Source: Bacteroidales bacterium (GTDB taxonomy: Bacteria > Bacteroidota > Bacteroidia > Bacteroidales > Paludibacteraceae). Taken from it: 64,000 nt of DNA. The stretch lies in assembly GCA_022784645.1 (NCBI GenBank), contig JALFZG010000053.1, forward strand, positions 1-64,000, read 5' to 3'. The notes beneath the pieces are model-generated. The model made no database searches. It saw only the letters and a program-made list of their open reading frames with translations, and had not been told where the DNA came from. Each line of letters begins with the position of its first letter. Position 1 is the stretch's first letter. Shown here piece after piece: positions 18,598 to 27,897 of this stretch. The position numbers were made by a program, and so were the translations under genes.

Positions 18598-18971
18598 TCC
18601 TGCAATTGCTTCAGTATTTTCTGTATGGCTTTCTGCATGGCTGCAGTAATGTCAGCCTGCGAACGCTGCTCCTTATCTATATAATTAAACGCAATCTGCA
18701 TGCTGCAGTTGTGCTCAAAGCAATAGTCTGTCAGGGGCTGCTTGCTGAGGCGATAGGCTTCGCGCATGAGCCGCCTCATGTGATTGCGATCCACTGCGTG
18801 CTTGAAGAGCGACTTGGGTGCCCAAATGAGTACGCGTGGCGGTGCGGCTGATTCCTGAACGCACATGTAGTTCACCCGCATCGGAAAAGCTACGAAGCGC
18901 TTGCTGCCCTTATAGAGAGCAGCTATGCGGAGTTGTCCGCACAGTTTTTCCGATTTAGGGAACGTATGCAT
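18594..18971 (-). CDS. rnpA: Ribonuclease P protein component
   Basis: [10 protein letters not shown]...VNYMC...[23 protein letters not shown]; overlaps yidD as is typical. Confidence 0.93.
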   Translation of the reverse strand: MHTFPKSEKLCGQLRIAALYKGSKRFVAFPMRVNYMCVQESAAPPRVLIWAPKSLFKHAVDRNHMRRLMREAYRLSKQPLTDYCFEHNCSMQIAFNYIDKEQRSQADITAAMQKAIQKILKQLQE

Positions 18972-19711
18972 TATTTATGTGCCTTAAGATATTTGTCGAG
19001 CGCTGTCGTGATAGAAGTGCATTCTGGCGTGGGGGCAGCAATAGCAGCTTCCCAACCGAGCTCCTCAATAGCTTTCTTTGTGGCGGCACCAAAGCAGGCA
19101 ATGGCTCTGCCGTCAGAAAGATAATCAGGGCAGTTCTGCTTGAGGGCTTGAACGCCGGTGGGCGTAAACAGCACCACGATATCGTATGATTGCAGTTCTT
19201 CAGCTGGAATCTCCTGCGGAACGGTGCGATACATCACGGCCGTATCCACCTTAATACCGTGAGAAGCAAACATATTGACGACCGCATCGTTGTGTACATC
19301 GGAGCAAATCATCAGGTACTTTTCCTGTGGACGGCGGAGCATTGCCGGTACCACATCGTCGAACTTGTTGTTTTCACCGAAGAAAACACGACGCTTGCGG
19401 TATTGAATATATTTCTGCAAATAAACGCCCACCTGCTCTGAAATGCAATAATAATGCATTCCCTCGGGGATATTCACGCGCAGTTCTTCCGCCAAGTGGA
19501 AGAAATGGTCGATACTTCCGCGCGATGAGAACAGGATGGCTGTGTAGTCCAGCAAGTTGATGTGTTGAGCTCGAAACTCTTTCGGGCTGAGCCCCTCAAC
19601 TTTGATGAGCTGACGGAAATCCACCTGAACGCCGTATTCGCGCTCCATGTCAAAATAAGGCGATTTTTCCGTAGCAGGACGGGGCTGAGAAACTAAGATT
19701 TTCTTAATCAT
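18971..19711 (-). CDS. hemD: Uroporphyrinogen-III synthase
   Basis: KKILVSQPRPATEKSPYFDMEREYGVQVDFRQLIKVEG...AILFSSRGSIDHFF...VVLFTPTGVQAL. Confidence 0.9.
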   Translation of the reverse strand: MIKKILVSQPRPATEKSPYFDMEREYGVQVDFRQLIKVEGLSPKEFRAQHINLLDYTAILFSSRGSIDHFFHLAEELRVNIPEGMHYYCISEQVGVYLQKYIQYRKRRVFFGENNKFDDVVPAMLRRPQEKYLMICSDVHNDAVVNMFASHGIKVDTAVMYRTVPQEIPAEELQSYDIVVLFTPTGVQALKQNCPDYLSDGRAIACFGAATKKAIEELGWEAAIAAPTPECTSITTALDKYLKAHK

Positions 19712-19730
19712 ATACGTGTAATTTGTTAGT

Positions 19731-20387
19731 CTACTGTAAGAGATGGGCTGCGGCTATAAGCATGCCGGCCGGCACAATCTCAGTGGTTGTAAAATAAAGA
19801 AAAATAAAGAGAGCAGAAGCAAAGCTCATTCTGAAGCATGCAATCTGCTTATAGATTACCATTATGCTATAGGCTGCGAGCATGCCGATAAACGTATATC
19901 GGACGAGTGTCTCCGGCAATTCTGGCGCAAACAAAGCGCAGAGTAGAACCGGCCAGGCAAAAAGCGTGAGACAGTCAGAGAGGTAACGATAATGGCGGAC
20001 GTAGGTGTCGGTTTCGTTTTTCTGAAAAAACGTAAACTTCACCAATCCCTGCATTAGGTACTTGACCAATACGAATACTGCTGCCAACCCTGAATAGATG
20101 GCGAACTGCGAGAAAGGAAACGAGCCATTGGGCGCAAATAGCCATTGCAGGCAGAGCCCCAAAATCAGTATGCCCACGAAAACGAGTACCCAACGCGGGC
20201 GATAGTCGTTGCCCGAGCCAGCGAAGATGGAGTCGCGTTCTTTGGTGGAGAAGAGGCTGCCCAATGCGCGGTAGTAGTGCCCGGGCTGCATCGCATCGAC
20301 CAGCGCAAGGCCGATGAGCGTGAGCAACATCAGCCAAGCTACCCAACCTTGGGATCCCGAAGTCAGTATGCGGGGAATGGTTTCCAT
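19731..20387 (-). CDS. DUF4271 domain-containing membrane protein
   Basis: Position next to hemD-rnpA-yidD as in other Bacteroidetes; FFQKNETDTYVRHYRYLSDCLTLFAWPVLL. Confidence 0.8.
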   Translation of the reverse strand: METIPRILTSGSQGWVAWLMLLTLIGLALVDAMQPGHYYRALGSLFSTKERDSIFAGSGNDYRPRWVLVFVGILILGLCLQWLFAPNGSFPFSQFAIYSGLAAVFVLVKYLMQGLVKFTFFQKNETDTYVRHYRYLSDCLTLFAWPVLLCALFAPELPETLVRYTFIGMLAAYSIMVIYKQIACFRMSFASALFIFLYFTTTEIVPAGMLIAAAHLLQ

Positions 20388-20438
20388 TTCTCTTTGTTAG
20401 TAATCGTTTGTTTGCTTTTGTTGGTTATGCGTATGGTT

Positions 20439-21038
20439 TTAAATATGCGTATGCTTCTGCGCAACGTCGATGGACCACCCATCCTGTTCGGCAATAGCCG
20501 GGAGTACTTCTTCGGGAGTGGAGACCACTCTGAACATCTTATCAAACACGGGCGACATGAATTTTTCGTCCATGAAGCGATGCAGCAGTTGGATAAGACC
20601 ATCGTAATAACCGTCAGTGTTCACAAATACGATGGGCTGAGATAGTTGCCCGAGCTGCTTAAGTGAGAGCACTTCTGAAATCTCATCCAGGGTTCCGATA
20701 CCGCCGGGGAGCGCTACGAGTGCATCGGCTCGCTGCCAAATGGTGGTCTTGCGTTCGGCCATGTCTTTGGTGATTACCAGTTCCGTACACTGAGGATGGT
20801 GCCACTGGAGCGATACCATAAATTCAGGGATAACACCGGTCATCTTGCCGCCAAGGCGAACCATCGTATCGGCCAACTTACCCATCAGGCCCATTTTGCC
20901 GGCACCAAAAATGAGTTCGATATTGTTTTCTGCAAAAATTTCAGCAAGGCGTTCGGCTGCCGAGAAGTAATTGGGGGCTATCTTAGTGGAAGAAGCGCAA
21001 TAAACGGCAATTTTCTGAATTTTGGGTGTTTGAGGCAT
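20439..21038 (-). CDS. TIGR00730/LOG family Rossmann-fold protein
   Basis: IAVYCASSTKIAPNYFSAAERLAEIFAENNIELIFGAGKMGLMGKLADTM...ALPGGIGTLDEISEVLSLKQLG. Confidence 0.93.
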   Translation of the reverse strand: MPQTPKIQKIAVYCASSTKIAPNYFSAAERLAEIFAENNIELIFGAGKMGLMGKLADTMVRLGGKMTGVIPEFMVSLQWHHPQCTELVITKDMAERKTTIWQRADALVALPGGIGTLDEISEVLSLKQLGQLSQPIVFVNTDGYYDGLIQLLHRFMDEKFMSPVFDKMFRVVSTPEEVLPAIAEQDGWSIDVAQKHTHI

Positions 21039-21060
21039 AATTTTTTTTTAAATATATTTA

Positions 21061-21139
21061 AAATCGACTGCAAAATTACATAAAATTCTTGATATATTTG
21101 GTAGTTTTAAAAAAAAAATGTAATTTTGCAGGTCGATTT
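21061..21139. promoter_or_regulatory. Divergent, near mirror-image promoters
   Basis: AAATCGA-CTGCAAAATTACAT (21061-21081) versus ATGTAATTTTGCAGGTCGATTT (21118-21139); plus-strand -33 TTTG at 21097-21100 with 20 nt spacing. Confidence 0.65.
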
Positions 21140-21190
21140 GGAAAAGTTTTGTGAATTTTAAACTGAAATCAATCAAAAAGTCACCTATTT

Positions 21191-22327
21191 ATGGCAGTTG
21201 AAATCCGCGAGGTGAATGGAAAAAAGGAGATGAAAATCTTCATCCAGTTTGCCAATAAATTGTATAAGGGTAATCCGTATTATTGCCCGACGCTCGACTT
21301 CGATGAGCTCAACACGTTGACCAAAGGTAAGAATCCGGCATTGAATTTTTGCGACTATGCACTGTTTCTTGCATGGCGCGATGGTGAATGTGTAGGTCGC
21401 GTAGCGGCAATGATCAATCCGATAGCAAACGAGAAGTGGAACTGTAAGAAAGTGCGCTTTGGTTGGTTTGATTTTATCGACGATGAAGAAATCAGCCGTG
21501 CTCTCTTGGATAAGGTCGTAGAGTGGGGTAAGGCTCGAGGGATGGATACCCTCAATGGCCCTGTTGGCTTTACGGACTTTGATAAAGAAGGCTTGCTGAT
21601 TCGCGGCTTTGAGGAACTTTCGCCTATGGCGGTACTCTATAACTATCCGTATTATGAGAAGCATATCGTAAACTACGGATTGGAGAAAGAGGCCGATTGG
21701 ATGGAATATCGCGTGTTTGTGCCCGATGAGTTGCCTGAGCGGTGGACGCGTGTAGCCGAGGTTGCAGCGAAGCGCTCAAAGCTTCACAACGTGAAGTGCC
21801 ATAGCGTGAAAGAGCTGAATCAGCGTTATCCGAATTTGGAGTATTTCCATTTGATGTCAGAATGTTACTCCATTTTGTATAATTATCAGCCGCCTACCAT
21901 CGAGCAGATGCAGTATGTTGCCAATTTTTATTTCGGCATCTTGAACTTCGATTTTGTATCTCTGGTGGAGAACGAGAAAAATGAGATTGTAGCGTTGGGT
22001 TTGGGCATGCCCGACCTTACGAAAGCCTTTCAGCATTGCGCCAATGGAAGTTTGTTCCCATTCGGTTGGTACCATATGCTTAAAGCGCTGAAAGCCAAGA
22101 AGATAGACATCATCGACGAGCTGATTATCTGCGTTCGTCCCGATTATCAGGATTCCGGTGCGGTGGCCCTCATTTTCAATGAGCAGTTCCCATACTACAA
22201 GAAGTATGGCGTAAAGCATCTGGAGACCACGTCTATTCTGGAAACGAATCATAAGAATGCTGCGAACTTCACGTGTTTTGAGCATATTCAGCATAAGCAA
22301 CGTCGCGCATACGCAAAGCTAATATAA
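21191..22327 (+). CDS. GNAT-like N-acetyltransferase family protein
   Basis: FIQFANKLYKGNPYYCPTLDFDELNTLTKGKNPAL..CDYALFLAWRDGECVGRVAAMINPIANE....GPVGFTDFDKEGLLIRGFEEL. Confidence 0.8.
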   Translation: MAVEIREVNGKKEMKIFIQFANKLYKGNPYYCPTLDFDELNTLTKGKNPALNFCDYALFLAWRDGECVGRVAAMINPIANEKWNCKKVRFGWFDFIDDEEISRALLDKVVEWGKARGMDTLNGPVGFTDFDKEGLLIRGFEELSPMAVLYNYPYYEKHIVNYGLEKEADWMEYRVFVPDELPERWTRVAEVAAKRSKLHNVKCHSVKELNQRYPNLEYFHLMSECYSILYNYQPPTIEQMQYVANFYFGILNFDFVSLVENEKNEIVALGLGMPDLTKAFQHCANGSLFPFGWYHMLKALKAKKIDIIDELIICVRPDYQDSGAVALIFNEQFPYYKKYGVKHLETTSILETNHKNAANFTCFEHIQHKQRRAYAKLI

Positions 22328-22358
22328 TGGTGTGTAAACCAAAGTAATTCTATTTGAG

Positions 22359-22378
22359 AGTGGGATTTTTTCCCCACT
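22359..22378 (+). terminator. Hairpin terminator
   Basis: AGTGGG ATTTTTTC CCCACT. Confidence 0.5.
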
Positions 22379-22392
22379 GTAAGTCAAACATT

Positions 22393-22466
22393 GGCTCCGT
22401 AGTTCAGTTGTATAGAATGTCAGATTCCGGTTCTGAAGATCGTGGGTTAGAGTCCCACCGGGGTCA
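22393..22466 (+). tRNA. tRNA-Arg (anticodon CCG), atypical D/T loops
   Basis: GGCTCCG acceptor/CGGGGTC; anticodon stem TCAGA-TTCCGGT-TCTGA; T-arm GTGGG-TTAGAGT-CCCAC; no encoded CCA. Confidence 0.88.
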
Positions 22467-22472
22467 CAAAAG

Positions 22473-22496
22473 CGCCTGCAGACCCCTCTGCAGGCG
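22473..22496 (+). terminator. Terminator-like hairpin after the tRNA
   Basis: CGCCTGCAGA CCCC TCTGCAGGCG followed by TTTG. Confidence 0.7.
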
Positions 22497-22520
22497 TTTG
22501 TGCATAAAATAATATCGGTT

Positions 22521-24206
22521 ATGTCAAACCATACGTATAGAATTGGTGTGATTGGTTTGCCGCAGAGCGGTAAATCATCCATTACTCGCCGACTGCAGGA
22601 GATGGCCGACGAGGCTGGTAAGAAGATGGCGTTTATCGAGTCGCATGACTTAGATGAACTCCACGGACATAGTTTTGATGTGGTGCTGCAGGTAGTGGAT
22701 TCCACTCGATTGGAAGAGAGTTTGATGCTTACGCCGCATATTGTGGACGAAAAGGAGAAGATCGTATTGGCGCTCAGCCGCTACGACCTTTTGCTCGACT
22801 CTGACCATAGTTTGCAAATTGGTAAGTTTAGCGAGTTGCTTGGTGTACCGGTAACCCGCGTTTCCATCAGCCATAACTATGGCTTAGAAGAGTTGCTCGA
22901 GTCGGTAGATAAGGTGGCGCATCAGGAGGCTTCCAATGCCCACCCCGTTTACCATGCTTGGGAGCAGAAAGATGAAGAGGCGTATATGGGCTATGTACAT
23001 GGTGTGCTGACCCAAACGCTCAACCATGGTCATCACGATAAGAAGACCCGCATTGAGATCATCGACGATATCCTTACTTCACCCATTTCCGGCTCCATCA
23101 TATTAGCCATCATTTTGGGTGTTACGTTTGAATGCACTTTCCTCTTGGGCGGTCCGCTGCAGGACTGGCTGCAGATGGGCGTTGATGCGCTCTATGAACT
23201 GGTGCAGACGCATATGGCTCCCGGTTGGCTGCAGAGTTTGCTGGGCGATGGTATCATCATCGGTGTAGGCAGTCTGCTTACTGCATTGCCCAATATCATC
23301 ATACTCTTCTTTTTTCTCAGTATCATGGAAGATACAGGTTATATGGCGCGTGTGGCCTTCTTGACCGACGGACTGATGCACCGGCTCGGCTTACATGGTC
23401 GCTCGTTTATCCCGATGCTGATGGGCTTTGACTGCAACGTGCCCGCCATCATGGCTGCCAAGGATATTCCCGACCCCAAAGAGCGCGCCCTCACGATGCT
23501 GATGGTTCCGTTCATGAGTTGCTCGGCACGACTGCCGGTGTATGTGCTGTTTATCTCCATCTTCTTTGCCGATCATAAAGCACTGGTGCTTATGTCGCTG
23601 TACCTGCTCGGTATCCTTTGTAGCTTCGCCTTCGCGCTCATCATGAAGCATACGCGCTGGTTCCGCAAACCGGAGGTGGATATGGTGAACGAGTTGCCGG
23701 ATTTCCATCTGCCTTCGGCTAAGAGTATCTTGGGCCATATATGGTACCGCGTGAGTGATTTCCTGCATAAGATTTCTACGATTGTGCTTTTTGCGAGCAT
23801 CATCATCTGGGCGCTGGAGTATTTCCCATCTGGTGACTTGCAGATGCTGGAGGAATCGTGGTTGGCGGCTATCGGGCAATGGATTGAACCGGTGATGCGT
23901 CCGCTCGGCTTTGATTGGAAACTGTCGGTTTGCCTGATGACCGGCCTGCCCGCCAAGGAGGCGATAGGTAGCACGTTTGCTATGCTGTATGGCGCCAATT
24001 CAGCGGCTGCGGCTATGAGCCTGACGCCCGTAAGCGCATATGCCTTCTTGGTGTTCACACTGCTGTATTTCCCCTGCGTGGCAACCATAGCCACCATCCG
24101 CCGAGAGCTCAATTGGAAGTGGGCTACGTTTACGGTAGTCAACTCCGTAGTGCTCGCTTGGGTAATGGCATTCGTAGTGAACTTAATTGGAAATATGATT
24201 ATGTAG
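22521..24206 (+). CDS. feoB: FeoB-type ferrous iron transporter with reduced G domain
   Basis: MGFDCNVPAIMAAKDIPDPKERALTMLMVPFMSCSARLPVYVLFISIFF; G1 GLPQSGKSS present, canonical DxxG and NKxD not found. Confidence 0.85.
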   Translation: MSNHTYRIGVIGLPQSGKSSITRRLQEMADEAGKKMAFIESHDLDELHGHSFDVVLQVVDSTRLEESLMLTPHIVDEKEKIVLALSRYDLLLDSDHSLQIGKFSELLGVPVTRVSISHNYGLEELLESVDKVAHQEASNAHPVYHAWEQKDEEAYMGYVHGVLTQTLNHGHHDKKTRIEIIDDILTSPISGSIILAIILGVTFECTFLLGGPLQDWLQMGVDALYELVQTHMAPGWLQSLLGDGIIIGVGSLLTALPNIIILFFFLSIMEDTGYMARVAFLTDGLMHRLGLHGRSFIPMLMGFDCNVPAIMAAKDIPDPKERALTMLMVPFMSCSARLPVYVLFISIFFADHKALVLMSLYLLGILCSFAFALIMKHTRWFRKPEVDMVNELPDFHLPSAKSILGHIWYRVSDFLHKISTIVLFASIIIWALEYFPSGDLQMLEESWLAAIGQWIEPVMRPLGFDWKLSVCLMTGLPAKEAIGSTFAMLYGANSAAAAMSLTPVSAYAFLVFTLLYFPCVATIATIRRELNWKWATFTVVNSVVLAWVMAFVVNLIGNMIM

Positions 24207-24222
24207 CTCGTAAAAAACGCCT

Positions 24223-24411
24223 ATGCAGAAAGTAATTACTATCATAATCGTCATTCTGGCGGTCATAGGCATGATTTTTGTTGTGCAAAAACAGCGCAAT
24301 GAGAAATGCATCGGGGGCAAGCCTGGAGAAGGTTGCCCCGGTTGTGCTTTGCGCGACCAATGCAATAAAAAGGTGGGAATTAAGACTTCTCAACCGAAGA
24401 AAGATGATTAG
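24223..24411 (+). CDS. FeoB-associated Cys-rich membrane protein
   Basis: Single TM then CIGGKPGEGCPGCALRDQC. Confidence 0.8.
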   Translation: MQKVITIIIVILAVIGMIFVVQKQRNEKCIGGKPGEGCPGCALRDQCNKKVGIKTSQPKKDD

Positions 24412-24832
24412 AAAAGCGATACATATTGGTTTGGCAATGCTGCTTAGCTCGTTCTTCCTGATTGCAGGAACGGGTTACTTATCCGTGCATTATTGCTGCG
24501 ATGTGTGTCGTGAAGCAGGTATAGAGCACGTGATGGAGGAGTCTTGCGAGGCAATCCATCATCATACCGAGCATCATCATACCGGCTGCTGCCACCACGA
24601 AAACGAGTGTAGTGTGCAGTACTTGCAGGTGAGTCAGTTTATGCAGAGTGCACAAATGCATGCACCTCACGCACAAGAGATGCAGTTGATGAATCCGGCC
24701 CTGCCTACTATGGAGTGCTGCGAGCATCTGCACGCGCATTGTGTGCCTGCTTTTATGATGATTGTTCCTCCACCTCCTTTGGTGGTAAATGGGCAGATGG
24801 TCTTGCGGGATGTCTGCTGCTGGATTTGTTAG
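24404..24832 (+). CDS. Secreted His/Cys-rich protein, probably metal related
   Basis: MIRKAIHIGLAMLLSSFFLIAGTGYLSVHYCCDVCREAG...HHHTEHHHTGCCHHENEC; overlaps the upstream gene; start moved from 24278 to ATG 24404. Confidence 0.7.
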   Translation: MIRKAIHIGLAMLLSSFFLIAGTGYLSVHYCCDVCREAGIEHVMEESCEAIHHHTEHHHTGCCHHENECSVQYLQVSQFMQSAQMHAPHAQEMQLMNPALPTMECCEHLHAHCVPAFMMIVPPPPLVVNGQMVLRDVCCWIC

Positions 24833-24926
24833 GATACTGCGTTTGCGGCTGTTAGTGAGAACGGCCGCCAGAAACGTATGTATAACCTATGGTGGGTTAT
24901 GAATAACCTACCCAAATTCAGTCATT

Positions 24927-27344
24927 ATGAAAAAAATCATTTTTATTTTTCTCTTTATTTTTTCCGTATGCGCGAGTCAGGCCGCTCGCGTAAGCGGTAT
25001 TGTGCTCTCCGATGATGGGCAGGTGCTGATTGGCGCAAACGTGTATTGGGCCAACACAGGCAATGGCACAATCACAGACTTGGATGGCCGCTTCAGTTTG
25101 CAAACCATCAGCGAAACGAATAAGCTCGTGTGCTCGTATATGGGTTATCACAACGATACGACTATCGTTCACGGCAAAGGCGAACTGACCATCGTGCTGG
25201 TGAGTGACCTGATTCTGGATGAAGTGACCATCACAGAGCGCAAGTTGGGCGTTATCAAGTCGCGCGTATCAGCTTTCGATACGCAAACGCTGGATGGCGC
25301 TGAGCTCTGCAAGGCGGCTTGCTGCAACCTCTCCGAAGCTTTTGAAACCAACGCCTCAGTGGATGTGGCTTATTCGGATGCAGCTACGGGTGCCAAGACT
25401 ATTAAGATGCTCGGCTTGAGCGGCACCTATGTGCAGCTGCTGCATGAGAACACCCCCGGCATCCGAGGCTTGGGACAGTCGTTCGGAATGGAGTATATCC
25501 CTGGCCCTTGGATGAGCAGTATCCAAGTGAGCAAAGGTACCTCGTCGGTAATCAACGGCTATGAGGCTACTACCGGCCAAATCAACGTGGAGTTCTTAAA
25601 GCCGCAGACGCAAGACCCTATCTCTGTAAATGCGATGATCAACTCAGAGCTCCATGCCGAGCTCAATGTGGAGGGTGGATGGCAAATCCCGCTCAGGGAG
25701 CACGAGCATGAGGAAGAAGAACACGAGCACGGTGACCATTGCCATCATAAGAAACTGCATACTGGCATCTTAGCCCATTGGCAGCAAGGCTTTATGCAAA
25801 TGGATGAGAACCACGATACGTTCTACGAAATGCCGAAATCTACCAATATCAACCTCGCCAACCGCTGGGTTTATACCGATGGCAAATATACGTTTCAGGC
25901 ATTCGTTCGCGGCTTGTATGATCGTCGCATCGGTGGCCAGACGACTACTCGCGACTCGCTCGATGAGAGTGGCTCCTTAGTAAGCAAACTGCCAATTGAT
26001 AACCCCTATAAAATCGACCTCAACACCTGGCGAATAGATGGCTACATGAAGAACGGCTATATCTTCAACGAAGAAACGGGTTCGAGCTTGGGCATTATCG
26101 CTGCGGCTTCGTATCATAATCAAGCGAACCGGTATGGTCTTCGCGAGTGGAACGCCAATCAGACCAACGCTTATCTGAATGCGCTGACACAGTTCAATTT
26201 CGAGGGTTCTCCGCGATTGGAGATGGATAACGACCACCGCCTAACGGTAGGATTGAGTGTGAACTACGATGGCTATCGCGAGCAACTACTCCTGCCCTTG
26301 CAAGTGGCCGACACTACGCTTGACCGGTGGGAGTTGACGCCCGGTATCTTTGCCGAATACAACCTCAAGTTAGAGGACAAACTGTCGCTTGTGGCGGGCT
26401 TACGAATGGACTATAGCACGATGTATGGCGTTTTCTTTACGCCTCGCGTAAACGTGCGCTACTCGCCATGGGAGTGGTGGACGATCCGAGCCAGTGCCGG
26501 TATGGGATACCGCAGCCCGAATGCCATTGCTGACAATGCGTATATGTTGCCCTCGAGCCGAACGATTGTGCTCCAGAGTGCGCCAGAGCAGGAGCGGGCG
26601 GTCAATGCAGGCGTCAGCACCACCTTCTATATTCCCATGGGTAGCCGCGAACTGCAGCTCTCGGGCGAATATTACTATACAGGTTTCCAAAACTGCTTAG
26701 TAGCTGATATGGACCAATCCACCGATGCCGTTTACCTCTATAACCTCTCCGATATCCGCACTCTCTACAAGCGCAAGGCAGAGAGTTATGCGCAGACGAT
26801 GCAGGTAGAGGCTACGATGGAGATTCTCCGCGGTTGGACGCTTACGGCTGCTTTCCGCTATACCGATGTGAAGCAGACGACCTTGCGTTATGCGCTCAAC
26901 GATAAGGGTGAGAACGTGCTTACGCCTTCGCTTCGCCAGAAGCCCCTCACCAATACGTTTAAGGGAATCATCACCACCAGTTATCAGACGCCGCTCAAGA
27001 AATGGCAGTTCGACTTCACCGCGCAGTTCAATGGTGGTGGCCGCATGCCCGATGGCTTCAATGCGTATTTCCTCAATGACCTCCAATCTACGCAGTATGT
27101 GGAGAAAAACGGCAGTCTGTATTACAAATGGTATCCGCAACTGATGGCGCAAATTACCAAATATTGGCGCACTTGCAGCTTGTATGTAGGTGCTGAGAAT
27201 ATGACCAATTTCCGCCAAGAGAACCCCGTGATTGGTGCAGATGCACCATATGAAGCGGGTTTTGATGCTTCGATGGCATGGGGCCCCATCACAGGATGGA
27301 AAGTGTATGCCGGTTTCCGATGGTCGCTCGGCAAGGAAGAGTAA
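24927..27344 (+). CDS. TonB-dependent receptor with carboxypeptidase-regulatory N-domain and His-rich extracellular stretch
   Basis: SGIVLSDDGQVLIGANVYWANTGNGTITDLDGRFSL...TATGAKTIKMLGLSGTYVQLLHENTPGIRGL plug; EHEHEEEEHEHGDHCHHKK. Confidence 0.9.
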   Translation: MKKIIFIFLFIFSVCASQAARVSGIVLSDDGQVLIGANVYWANTGNGTITDLDGRFSLQTISETNKLVCSYMGYHNDTTIVHGKGELTIVLVSDLILDEVTITERKLGVIKSRVSAFDTQTLDGAELCKAACCNLSEAFETNASVDVAYSDAATGAKTIKMLGLSGTYVQLLHENTPGIRGLGQSFGMEYIPGPWMSSIQVSKGTSSVINGYEATTGQINVEFLKPQTQDPISVNAMINSELHAELNVEGGWQIPLREHEHEEEEHEHGDHCHHKKLHTGILAHWQQGFMQMDENHDTFYEMPKSTNINLANRWVYTDGKYTFQAFVRGLYDRRIGGQTTTRDSLDESGSLVSKLPIDNPYKIDLNTWRIDGYMKNGYIFNEETGSSLGIIAAASYHNQANRYGLREWNANQTNAYLNALTQFNFEGSPRLEMDNDHRLTVGLSVNYDGYREQLLLPLQVADTTLDRWELTPGIFAEYNLKLEDKLSLVAGLRMDYSTMYGVFFTPRVNVRYSPWEWWTIRASAGMGYRSPNAIADNAYMLPSSRTIVLQSAPEQERAVNAGVSTTFYIPMGSRELQLSGEYYYTGFQNCLVADMDQSTDAVYLYNLSDIRTLYKRKAESYAQTMQVEATMEILRGWTLTAAFRYTDVKQTTLRYALNDKGENVLTPSLRQKPLTNTFKGIITTSYQTPLKKWQFDFTAQFNGGGRMPDGFNAYFLNDLQSTQYVEKNGSLYYKWYPQLMAQITKYWRTCSLYVGAENMTNFRQENPVIGADAPYEAGFDASMAWGPITGWKVYAGFRWSLGKEE

Positions 27345-27413
27345 TATATGAATTCGGGTTCTATCAATTCTATTGGTAAAGGATTGGTAGGCCCTACCTA
27401 AATAAGTACCGAA

Positions 27414-27737
27414 ATGAAAAAAATGATGATGGCATTGGTGCTCTGCCTTATGAGCATCTCTGTGGCTTTTGCGAAAGGAGAAAAGCAGGTTGTAGTATTC
27501 GACGTGGACCTTCATTGCCAGGGTTGCGTAACGAAGATTGAGAAGAACATCGCATTCGAGAAAGGGGTAAAAGACCTGCAATGCGACCTCAAAGAGCATA
27601 CCGTAAAGGTGGTTTTCCTATCGGATAAGACCGATATCAAGACTCTCCAAACGGCTTTTGCGAAATTGGGTAAAACGGCTATTGTAAACAAAGACCTCAC
27701 GGCAAAAGCTCAACAAGCAGCGACTAAGAAAAAGTAA
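27414..27737 (+). CDS. Secreted heavy-metal-associated (HMA) domain protein
   Basis: Signal peptide + VVFDVDLHCQGCVTKIEKNIAFEKGVKDLQCDLKEHTVKV (CxxC). Confidence 0.85.
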   Translation: MKKMMMALVLCLMSISVAFAKGEKQVVVFDVDLHCQGCVTKIEKNIAFEKGVKDLQCDLKEHTVKVVFLSDKTDIKTLQTAFAKLGKTAIVNKDLTAKAQQAATKKK

Positions 27738-27839
27738 TGACACGGGTTTCTATAAGTTCAAAAAATCTTGCGAACGCTATTTATAGAACCCTCCATATCG
27801 ATAAAAAAACGGGTAAAACAGCACTTTTGTCCGTTTTTT

Positions 27840-27871
27840 TTTGGCTATTCCAAAAATTGTTTGTACCTTTG
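27840..27871 (+). promoter_or_regulatory. Promoter of tRNA-Leu (TTTG-N20-TACCTTTG)
   Basis: TTTG 27840-27843; TACCTTTG 27864-27871. Confidence 0.65.
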
Positions 27872-27897
27872 CAGTCGCTTTCTGCCGAAAGCTATGG

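Noticed and set aside
22319-22705. 128-aa minus-strand ORF
   Set aside because: Overlaps tRNA-Arg and feoB on the opposite strand.
26697-27599. 300-aa minus-strand ORF
   Set aside because: Antisense to the TonB receptor and the HMA gene.
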